From Flavobacteriales bacterium (GTDB lineage: Bacteria; Bacteroidota; Bacteroidia; Flavobacteriales_F; PHOS-HE28), in contig JADJDP010000007.1 in the NCBI GenBank assembly GCA_016702645.1, positions 62,001 to 126,000 on the forward strand: a DNA stretch of 64,000 bases, given 5' to 3'. The notes under the pieces were generated by a model, which saw only the letters and a program-made list of their open reading frames with translations, did no database searches and was not told the DNA's origin. This document shows, piece by piece, positions 46,301-57,192 of the stretch. The translations under genes and the position numbers were made by a program. The number at the start of each line of letters is the position of its first letter. Position 1 is the first letter of the stretch.

Positions 46301-49300
46301 GGTGACCGCTACGGATGCGAACGGATGCACGGCAAGCGCGAGCGTTGAGATCCTCGGGCCCAACGACGAGATCCACGCGGTCGTGGAAGACCATAGCAAT
46401 GTGAGCTGCTTTGGTGGCAATGATGGTTCCGCGACGATCAGCGCAAGCGGAGGCAGCAATTCCTTCTCCTACGTATGGAACACGGTACCCCCGCAAACGG
46501 GACCAACGGCAACCGGCCTTGAAGCGGGCACCTATCTGGTCGCAGTTTCAGACAACAACGGATGCGACACCACCAAGTTCGTACCTGTTGGTATCGGCGG
46601 CCCAGCAAGCCCCTTGGTCATGGACCTGGCTATCACGGCAATGCGCTGCGGCGAGGTGGAAGATGCAGCGGCCGATGTGACGATGAGCGGTGGTCAAGCA
46701 CCCTATACCTATCAGTGGAGCGACTCCTTCGGGAACAGCACGGGTATCGAGGATGTGACCAACCTCGGTGCCGGGGACTATTTCCTGCACGTGTTCGATG
46801 CCTTCGGGTGCGCGCTCGATACCAGCTTCTCGATCGTCGAACCGGATGCGATCACCCTGCAAGCCACAGTGACGGCAGTTCCTTGCCAGGGATCCACGAC
46901 AGGCTCCATCGAAGCGATCGTTGGGGGTGGAACCGGGATCGTATCGCTGGCGTGGAGCGGTCCCAACAGCTTCACCTCCAACAGTCCCTACATCAGCGAC
47001 CTTGAAGCAGGCAACTACATCCTAACGCTCACGGACGACAACGCCTGCACGCTCACGGACACCTTCTCGGTGATCGTCTCCGCACCGCCGTTGCTCACCG
47101 TCATTACCTCATCCCACAATGGCTCACCCATCTCTTGTTCCGGCGCGGCGGATGGGGCCATCGACCTCACCATCACAGGCGGCACTGCGCCCTTCAACGT
47201 CTCTTGGACGGATGGTCTCGGCTTCATCTCCACACAAGAAGACATCGACAGTGTAGCTGCGGGCGGTTATCAGGTGACCGTGTCCGACGCCCTGGGCTGC
47301 ACAGCCGACACGCTCGTGATCTTGAATGCACCGACACCGATCTCCATCGCTTCAGCGCTAGGCAGCACCAATGGTAACAACCTCACTTGCGCTGGCGGGA
47401 ACGACGGAAGCATCGACTTGACGCTGAGCGGCGGGATCGCTCCGTTCACCTATGCATGGAGCAATGGTGACACAACTGAGGATCTTACCGGCGCGATCGC
47501 TGGTACGCATTCCGTCATCATCACCGATGCGAACGGTTGCACGGCCATTGGTAACTGGACACTCACGGAGCCGGCACCGATCGACATCACGGCGAGCATC
47601 GTTGTGCATCCGAACGGCTTCGGTATCAGTTGCTCCGGACAGTCCGACGGTGCGATCGCCGCGATCGTCGGTGGAGGAACGGCGCCGCACTCGATCGAAT
47701 GGACCGGTCCGAACGGTTTCAACTCCAACAATGGGTCGATCAATGGGATCATTGCCGGTGCATACACGATCAGCATAACAGACGCCAACGGCTGCGTGAA
47801 CGACACTTCAGTGACCGTCACTGAACCAACAGCGATCACTGCGCAACTGACCCCGGCCACCTATAACGCCGGCATGAACATCAGCTGCGCAGGAGGATCG
47901 AACGGTGCTATCCAGAGCGAAGTGAACGGTGGTATCCCCGGCTACCAGTTCGCTTGGAGCGGACCGAACGGGTACACGAGCACGGATGTATTGGTCCAGG
48001 ATCTTGCGTCAGGCACATACACGCTCATCGTCACCGATGCCAGTGGCTGTCAACAGAGCGCGTCCATCACGCTGAACGAACCTCTCCCACTGGATGCAAC
48101 GGTGTTGCTGAGTGATGCAGGTGCCGGCTTCCAAGTTGGGTGTTCAGGGAACGAGGGTTCCATCGACCTCGCCATTTCCGGCGGCACACCACAATACGCG
48201 ATCGGCTGGAGCGGTCCCAACGGGTTCGGCTCCACGAGCGAGGATATCAATGGACTCGCTGCCGGCAACTATATGCTGGAGGTAATGGATGCCAACGGTT
48301 GCGTGAGCAACGATACGATCACCTTGCTCGCACCAGAAGCAATGCAATTCTCCTTCGTGGTGAACGGAACGGACTGCAGCGGCGCACCGAACGGCTCCAT
48401 TGATCGACCATTGATGCCGGAGCCACCCCGATGACCTTCGCATGGAGCGGGCCGAACGGATTCAACTCCACGGATGAGGACTTGGCCGGTCTCGCAAACG
48501 GTGACTACACCGTAACCATCACGGACGCGGCCGGCTGTCCGATCGCACATACGGAGACCCTCAGTGGCCCCATGCCGCTCCACGCGGGAGCCTACCTCTC
48601 TTTCTACGGCCAGCACAATCTCCAATGCCAAGGCGATAGCACCGGAGTGATCGAGCTGGATCCGCAGGGCGGGAATGGTCCGTTCAGTGTGAACGTGACC
48701 GGTCCCGGCGGCTATTCCTCCAGCGCGTTCGATCACACCTCGCTCGTGGCAGGCGACTACCAAGTGAGCATAACCGACGCCTTGGGATGTTCGCTTGATA
48801 CCACCATCACGCTCTCCGAACCGAACACGGCGATCGAGGCCACACTGAACGTATCGCTTTACCCGAGCGGGACGAACGTGAGCTGTTTCGGGTCCGCCGA
48901 TGGCTGGATCGATGCGACCATCAACGGCGGCATCGGACCCTTCAGCTTCCTATGGCGTGGCCCGGATAGCACTGAATTCGCCACGGAGGACATCACTGGT
49001 TTACCCGCTGGAACATACGCGTATGAACTCGTGGTGACCGATGCCAACCAGTGCTCCTTCTTCACGAACGTGATCCTCACACAGCCGGATGCACCACTGG
49101 CGAACACCTTCGTTCTGTCGCAATACAACGGCAACAACGTCAGCTGCGCAGGTATGAGCGATGGCTCCATCGACGCGACGGTCAGTGGGGCACCCGGCGA
49201 ATACTGTTTGGTCGTGACCGACGCGAACGGCTGTACGGCACAGAACTGTATCACACTCACCGAACCACCGTTGCTCGTTGCATCAACGACGACCCAGCCC

Positions 49301-50227
49301 GCCAACTGCGGAGCGAACGTGGGAAGTGCGGACCTGAGCGTGACCGGTGGAAGTACACCCTACTCCTTCCTCTGGGACAATGGTGCCACACAGGAGGACA
49401 TCAGCGGCCTGCCTGCGAACAACTATGACGTGACCGTCACCGATGTGAACGGGTGCACCGCAAGCGCAACCGCCATGGTCGCCGGCACTCCCGGTGTGGA
49501 CGGTGAAGCTGCGGTCACGGACAACTTGTGCAACGGCGGGAGCGAAGGTGCCATCGACCTGACCGTTATCACCGGAACCGCACCGTACAGCTACCAATGG
49601 AGTGATGGCAATACCAATGAAGACCGCACGGGCTTGCCCGCAGGCAGCTATGGCATCGAAGTGATCGACGCGAACGGCTGCAGTTGGAGCGACGCAGTGA
49701 GCGTGAACGAGAGCACTGCGATCGGTATTGATAGCACGATCAGTGTGTACGACGGTGGCCACAACGTGAGCAGCTATGGCGGAAGCAATGGAAGCATTGA
49801 TATCGAGGTGAGCGGCGGTGCCCCCCCGTACAACATCCAGTGGAACAACGGTGCCACTGGCAGCAGCTTGAACGGGCTTGCTGCCGGGAGCTATGTGGTC
49901 ACCGTCACCGACGGAAATGGCTGCAGCACCGTCCGCACCATCATCCTCACCGAACCGCAGGACCTGGACATGCCTACCGGCTATACACCCAACGGTGACG
50001 GATCGAACGACCTCTTCGTGGTGCACGGCCTCGAAGCCTATCCCAACAACACCTTCACCGTCCTGAACCGCTGGGGCAATGTGGTGTATGATCGGTTCAA
50101 CTATTCGAACGATTGGGCCGGCGAGAACAGCACTGGGGACCAACTCCCCAACGGCACCTACTTCGTCATCCTCACCATCAACCAAGGAGCACGTACGCTG
50201 CAGGGCTACGTGGACCTGCGCCGTTGA
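43332..50227 (+). CDS. Giant SprB-repeat surface adhesin with CHU_C/type IX tail (one frameshift)
   Basis: About 2299 residues after correction. Domains: signal peptide ending near SSAQ; a choice-of-anchor L domain (about 20-290; FTFASEEYNEWVGSQYNDVFGFF); a strand-rich linker with an Ig-like unit (to about 450); then about 22 SprB-type repeats of 75-85 residues to about 2190, each with a C-x-G...GG-x-xPY-x-YxW core and a G-x-YTVTVTDANGC word; finally a CHU_C gliding-associated domain (YTPNGDGSNDLFVVHGL, NRWGNVVYDR) ending in LQGYVDLRR, the type B type IX sorting tail. The frame shifts at about 48404-48405: one missing base joins the first part (stop at 48434) to the rest. Followed by PorP/SprF and OmpA genes, the classical SprB-SprF-OmpA layout. 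It probably mediates adhesion or gliding-type movement. Confidence 0.93.
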
Positions 50228-50230
50228 TCA

Positions 50231-51178
50231 ATGCTCCGAACAACGATGAAGCACATCCGCAACATCCTACTCACCGGTACCGCCGTGCTGGCGATGGTGC
50301 AAGCATATGCGCAGCAGGAAGTGATGGTGAGCCAATACATGTTCAATGGCCTCTTCCTGAACCCTGCCTATGCGGGTAGTCATGGCTATGTGAGCAGCAG
50401 CCTATTGCATCGTGCCCAATGGGTCCAGATGGACGGTGCGCCGCGCACCAGCATGATGGCGATCGATGGACCCTTGCTCAACGGAAAGATGGGCCTTGGC
50501 TTCTCCATGGTCCATGATGAGATCGGGATCAGTCGTGACCTGGACATGAGCGGGCACTATGCCTACCATCTGCGGGTAGGGAAGAAAAGTCGTCTCTCCC
50601 TCGGCATGCGAGCCGGCCTTTCCGTCTACAGCGCGCGCCTGAGCGATCTGCAATACTGGGACAGCAACGATCCCGTGTACCAGAACAACATCCAGAACCA
50701 GATGGTGGGCAAGTTCGGCTTCGGCTTGTACTGGTACGATGCCACGTCCTACGTAGGTCTCAGCGTTCCCACCATCTATGCAGCGGACGGAAGCATCACC
50801 ATGAACGCAGGCAGCGCGCTCGATCACTACTTCACCCAACACTACTATCTGCAAGCGGGAAAAGTGTTCCCGCTCGGGGAATACCTGGACATCAAGCCGA
50901 GCACGGTGATCAAGTTCCAACCGGAAGCACCGCTCCAGGCCGATGTGAACTGCAACCTCCTCTACAAGGAGCGCATCTGGTTCGGCGCTGGCTACCGCAC
51001 CGGCGACGCCGTGGTGGGCATGGTGGAATACCAGGTAACACCGCAGATGCGCATCGGATACGCCTACGATATGACCACTTCCCGCCTTCGCACCTACAGC
51101 ACCGGTAGTCATGAGGTGATGCTGGGCATCGATTTCGGAAAAGACCTCATCAAGATCAAGACACCCCGCTACTTCTGA
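50231..51178 (+). CDS. PorP/SprF-family outer membrane protein (adhesin partner)
   Basis: About 315 residues, with signal peptide (LAMVQAYAQ) followed by the PorP/SprF signature EVMVSQYMFNGLFLNPAYAGS (given here as VMVSQYMFNGLF and LNPAYAGS), then a beta-barrel ending with LGIDFGKDL. ATG 50231 is used; ATG 50246 (MKHIRNILLTG) gives a better signal start. It lies 3 bases after the adhesin and its stop overlaps the OmpA-type gene (TGATG). Family knowledge: SprF is needed for SprB export. Confidence 0.92.
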   Translation: MLRTTMKHIRNILLTGTAVLAMVQAYAQQEVMVSQYMFNGLFLNPAYAGSHGYVSSSLLHRAQWVQMDGAPRTSMMAIDGPLLNGKMGLGFSMVHDEIGISRDLDMSGHYAYHLRVGKKSRLSLGMRAGLSVYSARLSDLQYWDSNDPVYQNNIQNQMVGKFGFGLYWYDATSYVGLSVPTIYAADGSITMNAGSALDHYFTQHYYLQAGKVFPLGEYLDIKPSTVIKFQPEAPLQADVNCNLLYKERIWFGAGYRTGDAVVGMVEYQVTPQMRIGYAYDMTTSRLRTYSTGSHEVMLGIDFGKDLIKIKTPRYF

Positions 51179-53079
51179 TGCGCACCACGAAACACTTCCC
51201 TGCGATCATGGCCGTAGCCCTGTTCGGGTTGCTGGTCGGCTGCGCGCAGCACCAGTTGGTGCAGGGCGATCGAGCGTACGAACGAATGGCTTGGGCCGAT
51301 GCGAGTTGCCACTACGAGCAGGCAATGCGGAAACTGGACGATCGCGGGATCGCCTTGCGCACTGCTGAGGCATACCGCCAGCAGAACAACCTTGCCAAAG
51401 CCGCGGATTGGTACGCCTACGCGGAACGGATGGAAGCGCTCAACCCAGCTGACGCGCTCCACTATGGTCGGGCATTGCACAGTCTCGGACGTATCGGCGA
51501 AGCTGCCAAGCTCTACGAGCGCGTACTTGTGGACAAGCCGGAGGACGCAGTTGTGCGCGAACTTGGTCTGGCCATCGCGGACCACGACGCCTTCTACGTG
51601 GACACCACCCTGTTCACGGTGCGTCCGATGCATATCGCCGGTGCAACAAGTGCCTTCAGTGCCATTCCCGTGGGAAACGATATCCTGTTCGCTGCGGAGA
51701 AACCAGCCGAAGGAAAGAACATCAATCCGTGGAACGGGGCCAGCTACCTGGACCTGTACACGAGTTCACCCACAGCTACCGGAGGTTGGTCCGAAGCGGT
51801 GCCCTTGACGGGGGATGTGAACGGTCGCTTCCACGAAGGGCCTGCTGTGATCAGTGCCGATGGCAACACGATGTACTTCACGCGCAGCGACTATTTCAAG
51901 TTCCGGTTGAACAAGGATGATGATGCGGTGAGCCACCTGATGCTCTTCCGTGCGGAGAAGCTGGCCGATGGCTCCTGGGGCAACAACCATTCGTTCGCTT
52001 ACAACGGGCTCGATTTTTCCGCCGGCCATGCTGCCCTCAGCAAGGACGATAGCACGCTCTACTACATCAGCGACATGCCCGGCGGGTTCGGCGGCACCGA
52101 TATCTATGCCTGCGCCCGCACGCCGGAAGGCTGGGGCTATCCCCGCAATTTGGGGCCTTCGGTGAACACGAGCGCGAACGAAATGTTCCCCACTGTGCAT
52201 GGGGATACGCTCTACTTCTCCAGCAATGGACACCGCACGCTCGGTGGACTCGACATCTTCAGGACCGCGCTCATCAACGGCGCATGGACCGCACCTGAAA
52301 ACCTCAACTACCCGATCAACTCACCGTTCGACGACTTCGGACTTGTCCTGCTCCCCAGTGGAACGGATGGATACCTGAGCAGCAACCGCCACGGTGCCGA
52401 TCGCATCTATTCGTTCGAGGCGCACGAACCAACACTTGCGCTCACGGGAGTGCTACTGGACGAAGAGGAAGGCACGCCCATGGCCGATGTGGAAGTGAAA
52501 CTGCTCGAAATGGCCGAAGCGGACACCATCGTACAATTCACGAACGATGATGGACACTTCAGCTTTCCACTGAAACCAGGCCGGGACTACCGCGTGCTGG
52601 GTGGCAAGGACGGCATGTTCACCGAGAGCCGCGACATCAGCACCCGGGACCAGCGCACGAGCCGCACCTACACGGAGGACTTCGAACTGAAGCGCGTGGT
52701 GATAGATAAGCCGATGGTGGTGGAGAACATCTACTATGACTACGACAAATGGGACATCCGTCCCGATGCGGCGATCGAACTGGACAAGCTCGTGCGCCTG
52801 TTCAACGACAATCCGGAACTCAGTTTCGAATTGGGCTCGCACACCGATAGTCGTGCCACCGACCTGTACAACCTCGTTCTCAGCGAAGCGAGGGCGAACA
52901 GCGCGGTGGACTACCTGATCCGAAATGGTGTGGGGAGCAACCGCATCACTGCGCGTGGCTACGGCGAGAAGCATCCTGTGAACCACTGCGTGAACGACGT
53001 GGAATGCACCGAGGAGGAGCATCAAGCAAACCGCCGCACGGAGTTCAAGGTGACACGCTCCCAAGCGCTGTTGCCCTGA
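51178..53079 (+). CDS. OmpA-family lipoprotein with TPR and PD40/WD40-like repeats
   Basis: A 633-residue lipoprotein (signal II at LLVGC, Cys21). Order: TPR-like helices (residues 30-140; AEAYRQQNNLAKAADWYAYAER, GRIGEAAKLYERVL), PD40-type beta-propeller blades (150-420; FHEGPAVISADGNTMYFTRS, HAALSKDDSTLYYISDMPGG, NEMFPTVHGDTLYFSSNG), a carboxypeptidase-regulatory-like fold (about 420-500) and an OmpA peptidoglycan-binding domain at the C-terminus (YYDYDKWDIRPDA, HTDSRATDLYN, RITARGYGE, EEHQANRRTEF). The layout matches PorE-like/adhesin-operon OmpA proteins of type IX systems, which tether the machinery to peptidoglycan. Confidence 0.92.
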   Translation: MRTTKHFPAIMAVALFGLLVGCAQHQLVQGDRAYERMAWADASCHYEQAMRKLDDRGIALRTAEAYRQQNNLAKAADWYAYAERMEALNPADALHYGRALHSLGRIGEAAKLYERVLVDKPEDAVVRELGLAIADHDAFYVDTTLFTVRPMHIAGATSAFSAIPVGNDILFAAEKPAEGKNINPWNGASYLDLYTSSPTATGGWSEAVPLTGDVNGRFHEGPAVISADGNTMYFTRSDYFKFRLNKDDDAVSHLMLFRAEKLADGSWGNNHSFAYNGLDFSAGHAALSKDDSTLYYISDMPGGFGGTDIYACARTPEGWGYPRNLGPSVNTSANEMFPTVHGDTLYFSSNGHRTLGGLDIFRTALINGAWTAPENLNYPINSPFDDFGLVLLPSGTDGYLSSNRHGADRIYSFEAHEPTLALTGVLLDEEEGTPMADVEVKLLEMAEADTIVQFTNDDGHFSFPLKPGRDYRVLGGKDGMFTESRDISTRDQRTSRTYTEDFELKRVVIDKPMVVENIYYDYDKWDIRPDAAIELDKLVRLFNDNPELSFELGSHTDSRATDLYNLVLSEARANSAVDYLIRNGVGSNRITARGYGEKHPVNHCVNDVECTEEEHQANRRTEFKVTRSQALLP

Positions 53080-53091
53080 TCGCTCTTCGGA

Positions 53092-54627
53092 TCACGCAGC
53101 GTTCCCCTGCTTGCGCACCACTTCGCTGAAGGGGATCCCTTCGACGTGACTGGAAGCCCATGCGACCACGTCGAAATACTTCAGGACCAAGCTCTCGTTC
53201 GGGTCCTTCACCAAGGTCACCAGTTGCTGGTGCAGGCTCTTGAAGAGGTCGCGCTTGGCCGAAGGCTCCGTGATGCGTGCGAGCTTCTTGATGGACTCGA
53301 TCAGCAAGTTCTCCACTTGATGCGCACGGTGATGTTTGCTCAGGAACCGCTGCGTACTGCGTACGATGTACTCGAGCAGGTCGTAGTTGGCCAACTCGTA
53401 GTGCACCACCAGATTGAAGAGCCGTGCATAGGTGAAGATGTCCTGCCGAAGCGTTTGCTCATTGTCGTTGAGCACCTTGTTCAGCCAGAAAAGCGCCTTG
53501 TTCTGCTTGCCCGCACCGAAGTTCGCCAGGGCCAGGCCGAAATAGAACTCCACCTCGTTCTCCTTCTGCAATCGCGGACCGAGACGCTCCATGCCGGCGA
53601 TGATGTCGTCGCTCAGCGCCACGGCCTTCGTATGCTCACCCGCACGGTCCAGCAGGCGCAGCTCGGACAGGTAGCTGGCCACGAACACCTGCGCTTCGAT
53701 ATTGATGCCAAGGAAGCCGGGCTCCCCGGGCAACGTTCGCATGATCGCGATGTTCCTCTTCGCGCTCTCGAGGTCGCGTAGTTCGATCTCCGCGTTGATG
53801 ATGTAGTGCAACGTGCGTATGTAACGCTTGGGGAGATCGGTCTTGATCAGCGGATTGTCCTCCAGGATCTGCTTCACCCGCAGGAATTTCTCCAGACTGG
53901 TCTTCCAATCGCGCTTCGCCCACTGGCAAAAACCCTGCGTGTAGAAACAGATGGTGGCAGCACGACGCGATAGCGCCGTGTTCTTGCCCTTGATCAACGG
54001 ATGCTCGCTGATCTCCTCCACCATCGCGTGCTCCTCATCGGTACGCACGTAACCTCCACTGCGGAAGACGTAATTGATCTTGCTGTAAAGGATGTGGTAG
54101 GCCGCCAGGTTGCGGAGCTTCTCGATCACATCCCGCTCCTCTTCGATCAAGGCATCGAGGTCCTTGGTGAATTCGCCGCTCTCGTACGCCTCTTCCAGCA
54201 GCATCTTCTCCCAGTTCAGCAACTCGAACCAATAGTAGAAGCGCTCGTTCTCCCGGGCGATCCGTTTAGCGCGATGCAGCAACTTGTTGCACTCCTCGTA
54301 AAGCGCCTTCTGGTAGAGGATCTCGATGTTCTTGATCTCCTGCTTGAGGATGCCGCTCACCGAACTCTCGCTATGGTAGGCACGGAGCGATTTGAGGATG
54401 AGCTTGTAGAGGTGGTTCTTCTCGGAGGGCAGGTGCTTGATGAAGGTCTCCTTGGCGAAGAGCTTTTTAAGCGCCTCTTCCTCGTAGGACTTCTGCTTGT
54501 CGATGGCATCGAAGATCCGCAGGTAGTTCTTGTCGCCCGACTGCAACGCACTGTGCAGCTTGAAGAAGCGCTTTTCGGATTTGCTGAGCGACTTGATCAG
54601 GTCGAATAGTTCGGTGCTTGGCTTCAT
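53092..54627 (-). CDS. Alpha-helical repeat protein of unknown function
   Basis: A 511-residue soluble protein, almost entirely helical and rich in Leu/Lys/Glu, with TPR-like repeat spacing but no strong consensus (e.g. ALYEECNKLLHRAKRIARENER, NIEAQVFVASYLSELRLLDRAG, LFWLNKVLNDNEQTLRQDIF). The start is ATG 54627 (MKPSTELFDLIKSLSKSEKR), which suits the family-like N-terminus; the longer frame adds only 10 residues of odd composition. No catalytic or membrane motif is visible. Similar helical proteins occur as unnamed singletons in Bacteroidota. It is convergent with the OmpA-type gene, 12 bases apart. Confidence 0.82.
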   Translation of the reverse strand: MKPSTELFDLIKSLSKSEKRFFKLHSALQSGDKNYLRIFDAIDKQKSYEEEALKKLFAKETFIKHLPSEKNHLYKLILKSLRAYHSESSVSGILKQEIKNIEILYQKALYEECNKLLHRAKRIARENERFYYWFELLNWEKMLLEEAYESGEFTKDLDALIEEERDVIEKLRNLAAYHILYSKINYVFRSGGYVRTDEEHAMVEEISEHPLIKGKNTALSRRAATICFYTQGFCQWAKRDWKTSLEKFLRVKQILEDNPLIKTDLPKRYIRTLHYIINAEIELRDLESAKRNIAIMRTLPGEPGFLGINIEAQVFVASYLSELRLLDRAGEHTKAVALSDDIIAGMERLGPRLQKENEVEFYFGLALANFGAGKQNKALFWLNKVLNDNEQTLRQDIFTYARLFNLVVHYELANYDLLEYIVRSTQRFLSKHHRAHQVENLLIESIKKLARITEPSAKRDLFKSLHQQLVTLVKDPNESLVLKYFDVVAWASSHVEGIPFSEVVRKQGNAA

Positions 54628-54724
54628 GGATGATCGTTCGGCGGGACAGGATCCCAACCTGACATCCCAAAGTTAGGGATCACGAGGGGAGGTTTCGGTC
54701 ACCCGTCATCAGCATTGGCAAGGC

Positions 54725-54732
54725 TACTTTTG
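54725..54732 (+). promoter_or_regulatory. Promoter box upstream of the secreted M1 peptidase
   Basis: TACTTTTG, an exact TAnnTTTG match, 4 bases before the first ATG (54737) and 19 bases before the second (54752). This supports 54752 as the start used, or a leaderless mRNA if 54737 is used. Confidence 0.45.
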
Positions 54733-54751
54733 GAACATGCCTTCCCCTCCC

Positions 54752-57168
54752 ATGCCAACCTTGCTGCGCACTGGCCTCCTGCTGACCGCACTATTGTCCT
54801 TGGCCGATGCCTTCGCCCAGCAGGATATCCGCTTCCTTGAACACCCGGTTCGACCGGCACCCGGTCATGCCAAGGACGATGCGGTGCTTTGGCCCTTGGA
54901 CATCCTGCACCAACGCATCGACCTCAACTTGGCGCTCGGCACCACCATCGAAGGGCATTGCACCATCACCGCCGTACCACGCGCTGACGGCACCGACCAT
55001 TTCCCGCTCCAACTGCTCGCGCTCACGGTCGATTCGGTGACATCGCCGAACGGGGGTCTCGCGTACGTTCAGACCGGTGAGGATCTTGACATCATCCTCG
55101 CTTCCGTCATTGGGACCCAGGATACGGTCGAACTCACGGTATACTACCATGGTGATCCAGTGGTCGACGCAAGCGGTTTTGGCGGATTCTACACCACAGG
55201 CCAGTACAGCTACAATCTCGGCGTAGCGTTCACTGCGGTGCCCCATTCCTACGGGCGCGCTTGGTTCCCTTGTGCGGACAACTTCACCGAACGGAACAGC
55301 TACGAGTTCATCGTTACAACCCCTGCCACATGGAACGCTTGGTGCAACGGCGAGTTGTTGGACGAATCGCAACCCACCCCCACCACCCGCCTTCGCCATT
55401 GGATGATCGCTGAGACGATGCCCGCCTACCTCGCATCCGTTGCAGCCTCGAACTACCAAGTAGTGCGCGACACCTTCCCCAGCATTGCCGGAACGGAGAT
55501 CCCCGTGACCCTCGTGGCCCGACCGCCGGATACCACGAACATGAAGAATTCCTTCGTGAACCTGCCGGACGCCTTCGCCCTTTTCGAGGAATGGTTCGGC
55601 CCCTACAGGTGGAACAAGGTGGGGTTCGTGCTCACGCCCCAAGGTGCCATGGAACATGCAACGAGCGTCCACTATCCGCAGTCCATTGCGGATGGATCGC
55701 TCTCCTATCAGGATATCATGGCGCACGAGCTGGCCCATCACTGGTTCGGCGACCTGGTGACCTGCGATCGGGCGGAGGAGATGTACATCAATGAAGGCTT
55801 CGCGGAATACCTGAGCTATCTCTTCATCGAAGAGGTCAGCGGCCGACGATCCTACTTGAGCACGGTGCGTGCGAACCACAAGAAAATGGTACACCAAGCA
55901 CACCAACTTGACGAAGGTTGGTGGGCGTTGGACAGCGTGCCACAGGAATGGACGTATGGAGAACACAGCTACAACAAGGGGGCGGATATCGCGCACTCGT
56001 TGCGCGGCTATCTCGGTGATAGCCTTTTCAAGGTGGGTTTCACGAGCTTCCTATCCACCTACGCCTTCCAGCATGTGAACACCGAACTGATGCGCGATCA
56101 CCTCACGCAAGCCACGGGTGTCGATCTCACGGATTTCTTCCGCGACTGGGTGCAGCAACCGGGTTGGTCCGCGTTCGAGATACGCGACGCGCAGACCACC
56201 CCGAACGGAAATGAATGGACCGTGCATGCCACGCTTGGGCAGAAGATGCGTGGCCCGGCGAACCGTACCACAACGTGCCGATCACGCTTGTCATGTTCGG
56301 CAGCAGCTTGCAAGAGCAACATCGCGTGCGCATCGTTGCGAGCGGTGACCTGACCGAAGTCGATGTTCCCTGTCCGTTCGAGCCGACGAGCATGTGGCTG
56401 AACGATGACGACCTCATCAGCATGGCCATCACGGGCAGTACGGACACCATCACGAACGGAGGTTTCCACTCGATGGCGCTCGCGAACATGGACCTCACAC
56501 TCCCTGCGATCACCGACACGGTGCTCATACGTGCCGAACAATACTGGGTAGGACCTGATAACGGCCCGGTGGAGGATGCTTTTGCGTTCATCGTTTCCCC
56601 GGACCGCTACTGGCGCATCGGTGGACAGATACCCGAAGGCACTACCGCACGCATCTTCTATGATGGTCGGAACATCACCACGGGAAATTTGGATCCGCTC
56701 CTCATGCGCGACACGCTGGATTTCACCTTTCGTGAAGACAGCTTGGTCATGCTGTGGCGCGAGCGCCCGGGAAGCAACTGGGTGGAATGGCACAGTTCCG
56801 TGAACCCCTTGGGCAGTTCAACGGATGGTTACGGCCGTATTACGGTGGATAGCCTGCGGGTAGGCGAATACACGCTCGCCTGGCGCAAGAGCGCAGTGGG
56901 TATCGCAGAAGATGAAGGAGATGCCGTTCAGTGGATCGTCTCGCCGAACCCAGCGCACGGCAGCGTTACTGTGACGACGGAACAACGGGACGTGAACGGT
57001 ACGATGGACTTGCTGGATGCCGCCGGACGCGTGGTCCGATCGGTTATCGTCATGGGGGGCTCCGTGCGCTTCGATCTGCATGGATTGGAAGCGGGGAGCT
57101 ACCCATTGCGATTCACGACCAAGGCTGCGGACAGACCGAACCGTGCGGGTACCGTTGTGGTGGAGTGA
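54752..57168 (+). CDS. Secreted M1-family metallopeptidase with type IX sorting tail (one frameshift)
   Basis: About 805 residues. The start is probably ATG 54752 (MPTLLRTGLLLTALLSLADA signal peptide); ATG 54737 is possible. The zinc site is MAHELAHHWFGDLV with the third ligand in NEGFAEYLSY, an M1 (aminopeptidase N-type) site; MEHATSVHYP is the upstream substrate loop. The frame breaks near 56251-56256 (a run of Gs and Cs); the protein continues with EPYHNVPITLVMFGSSL, and one missing base explains it. The last 75 residues, from WIVSPNPAHGSVTV to LRFTTKA, are a type A sorting domain, so PorU-dependent surface release is expected. It may degrade extracellular peptides. Confidence 0.9.
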
Positions 57169-57192
57169 CCGGGCGATCGGGTGCTTAGCGGT

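Noticed and set aside
44700..49960. Regular repeats that might be a CRISPR or tandem DNA array
   Set aside because: They are protein-level SprB repeats of 75-85 codons, with divergent DNA and an open frame, not short identical repeats with spacers.
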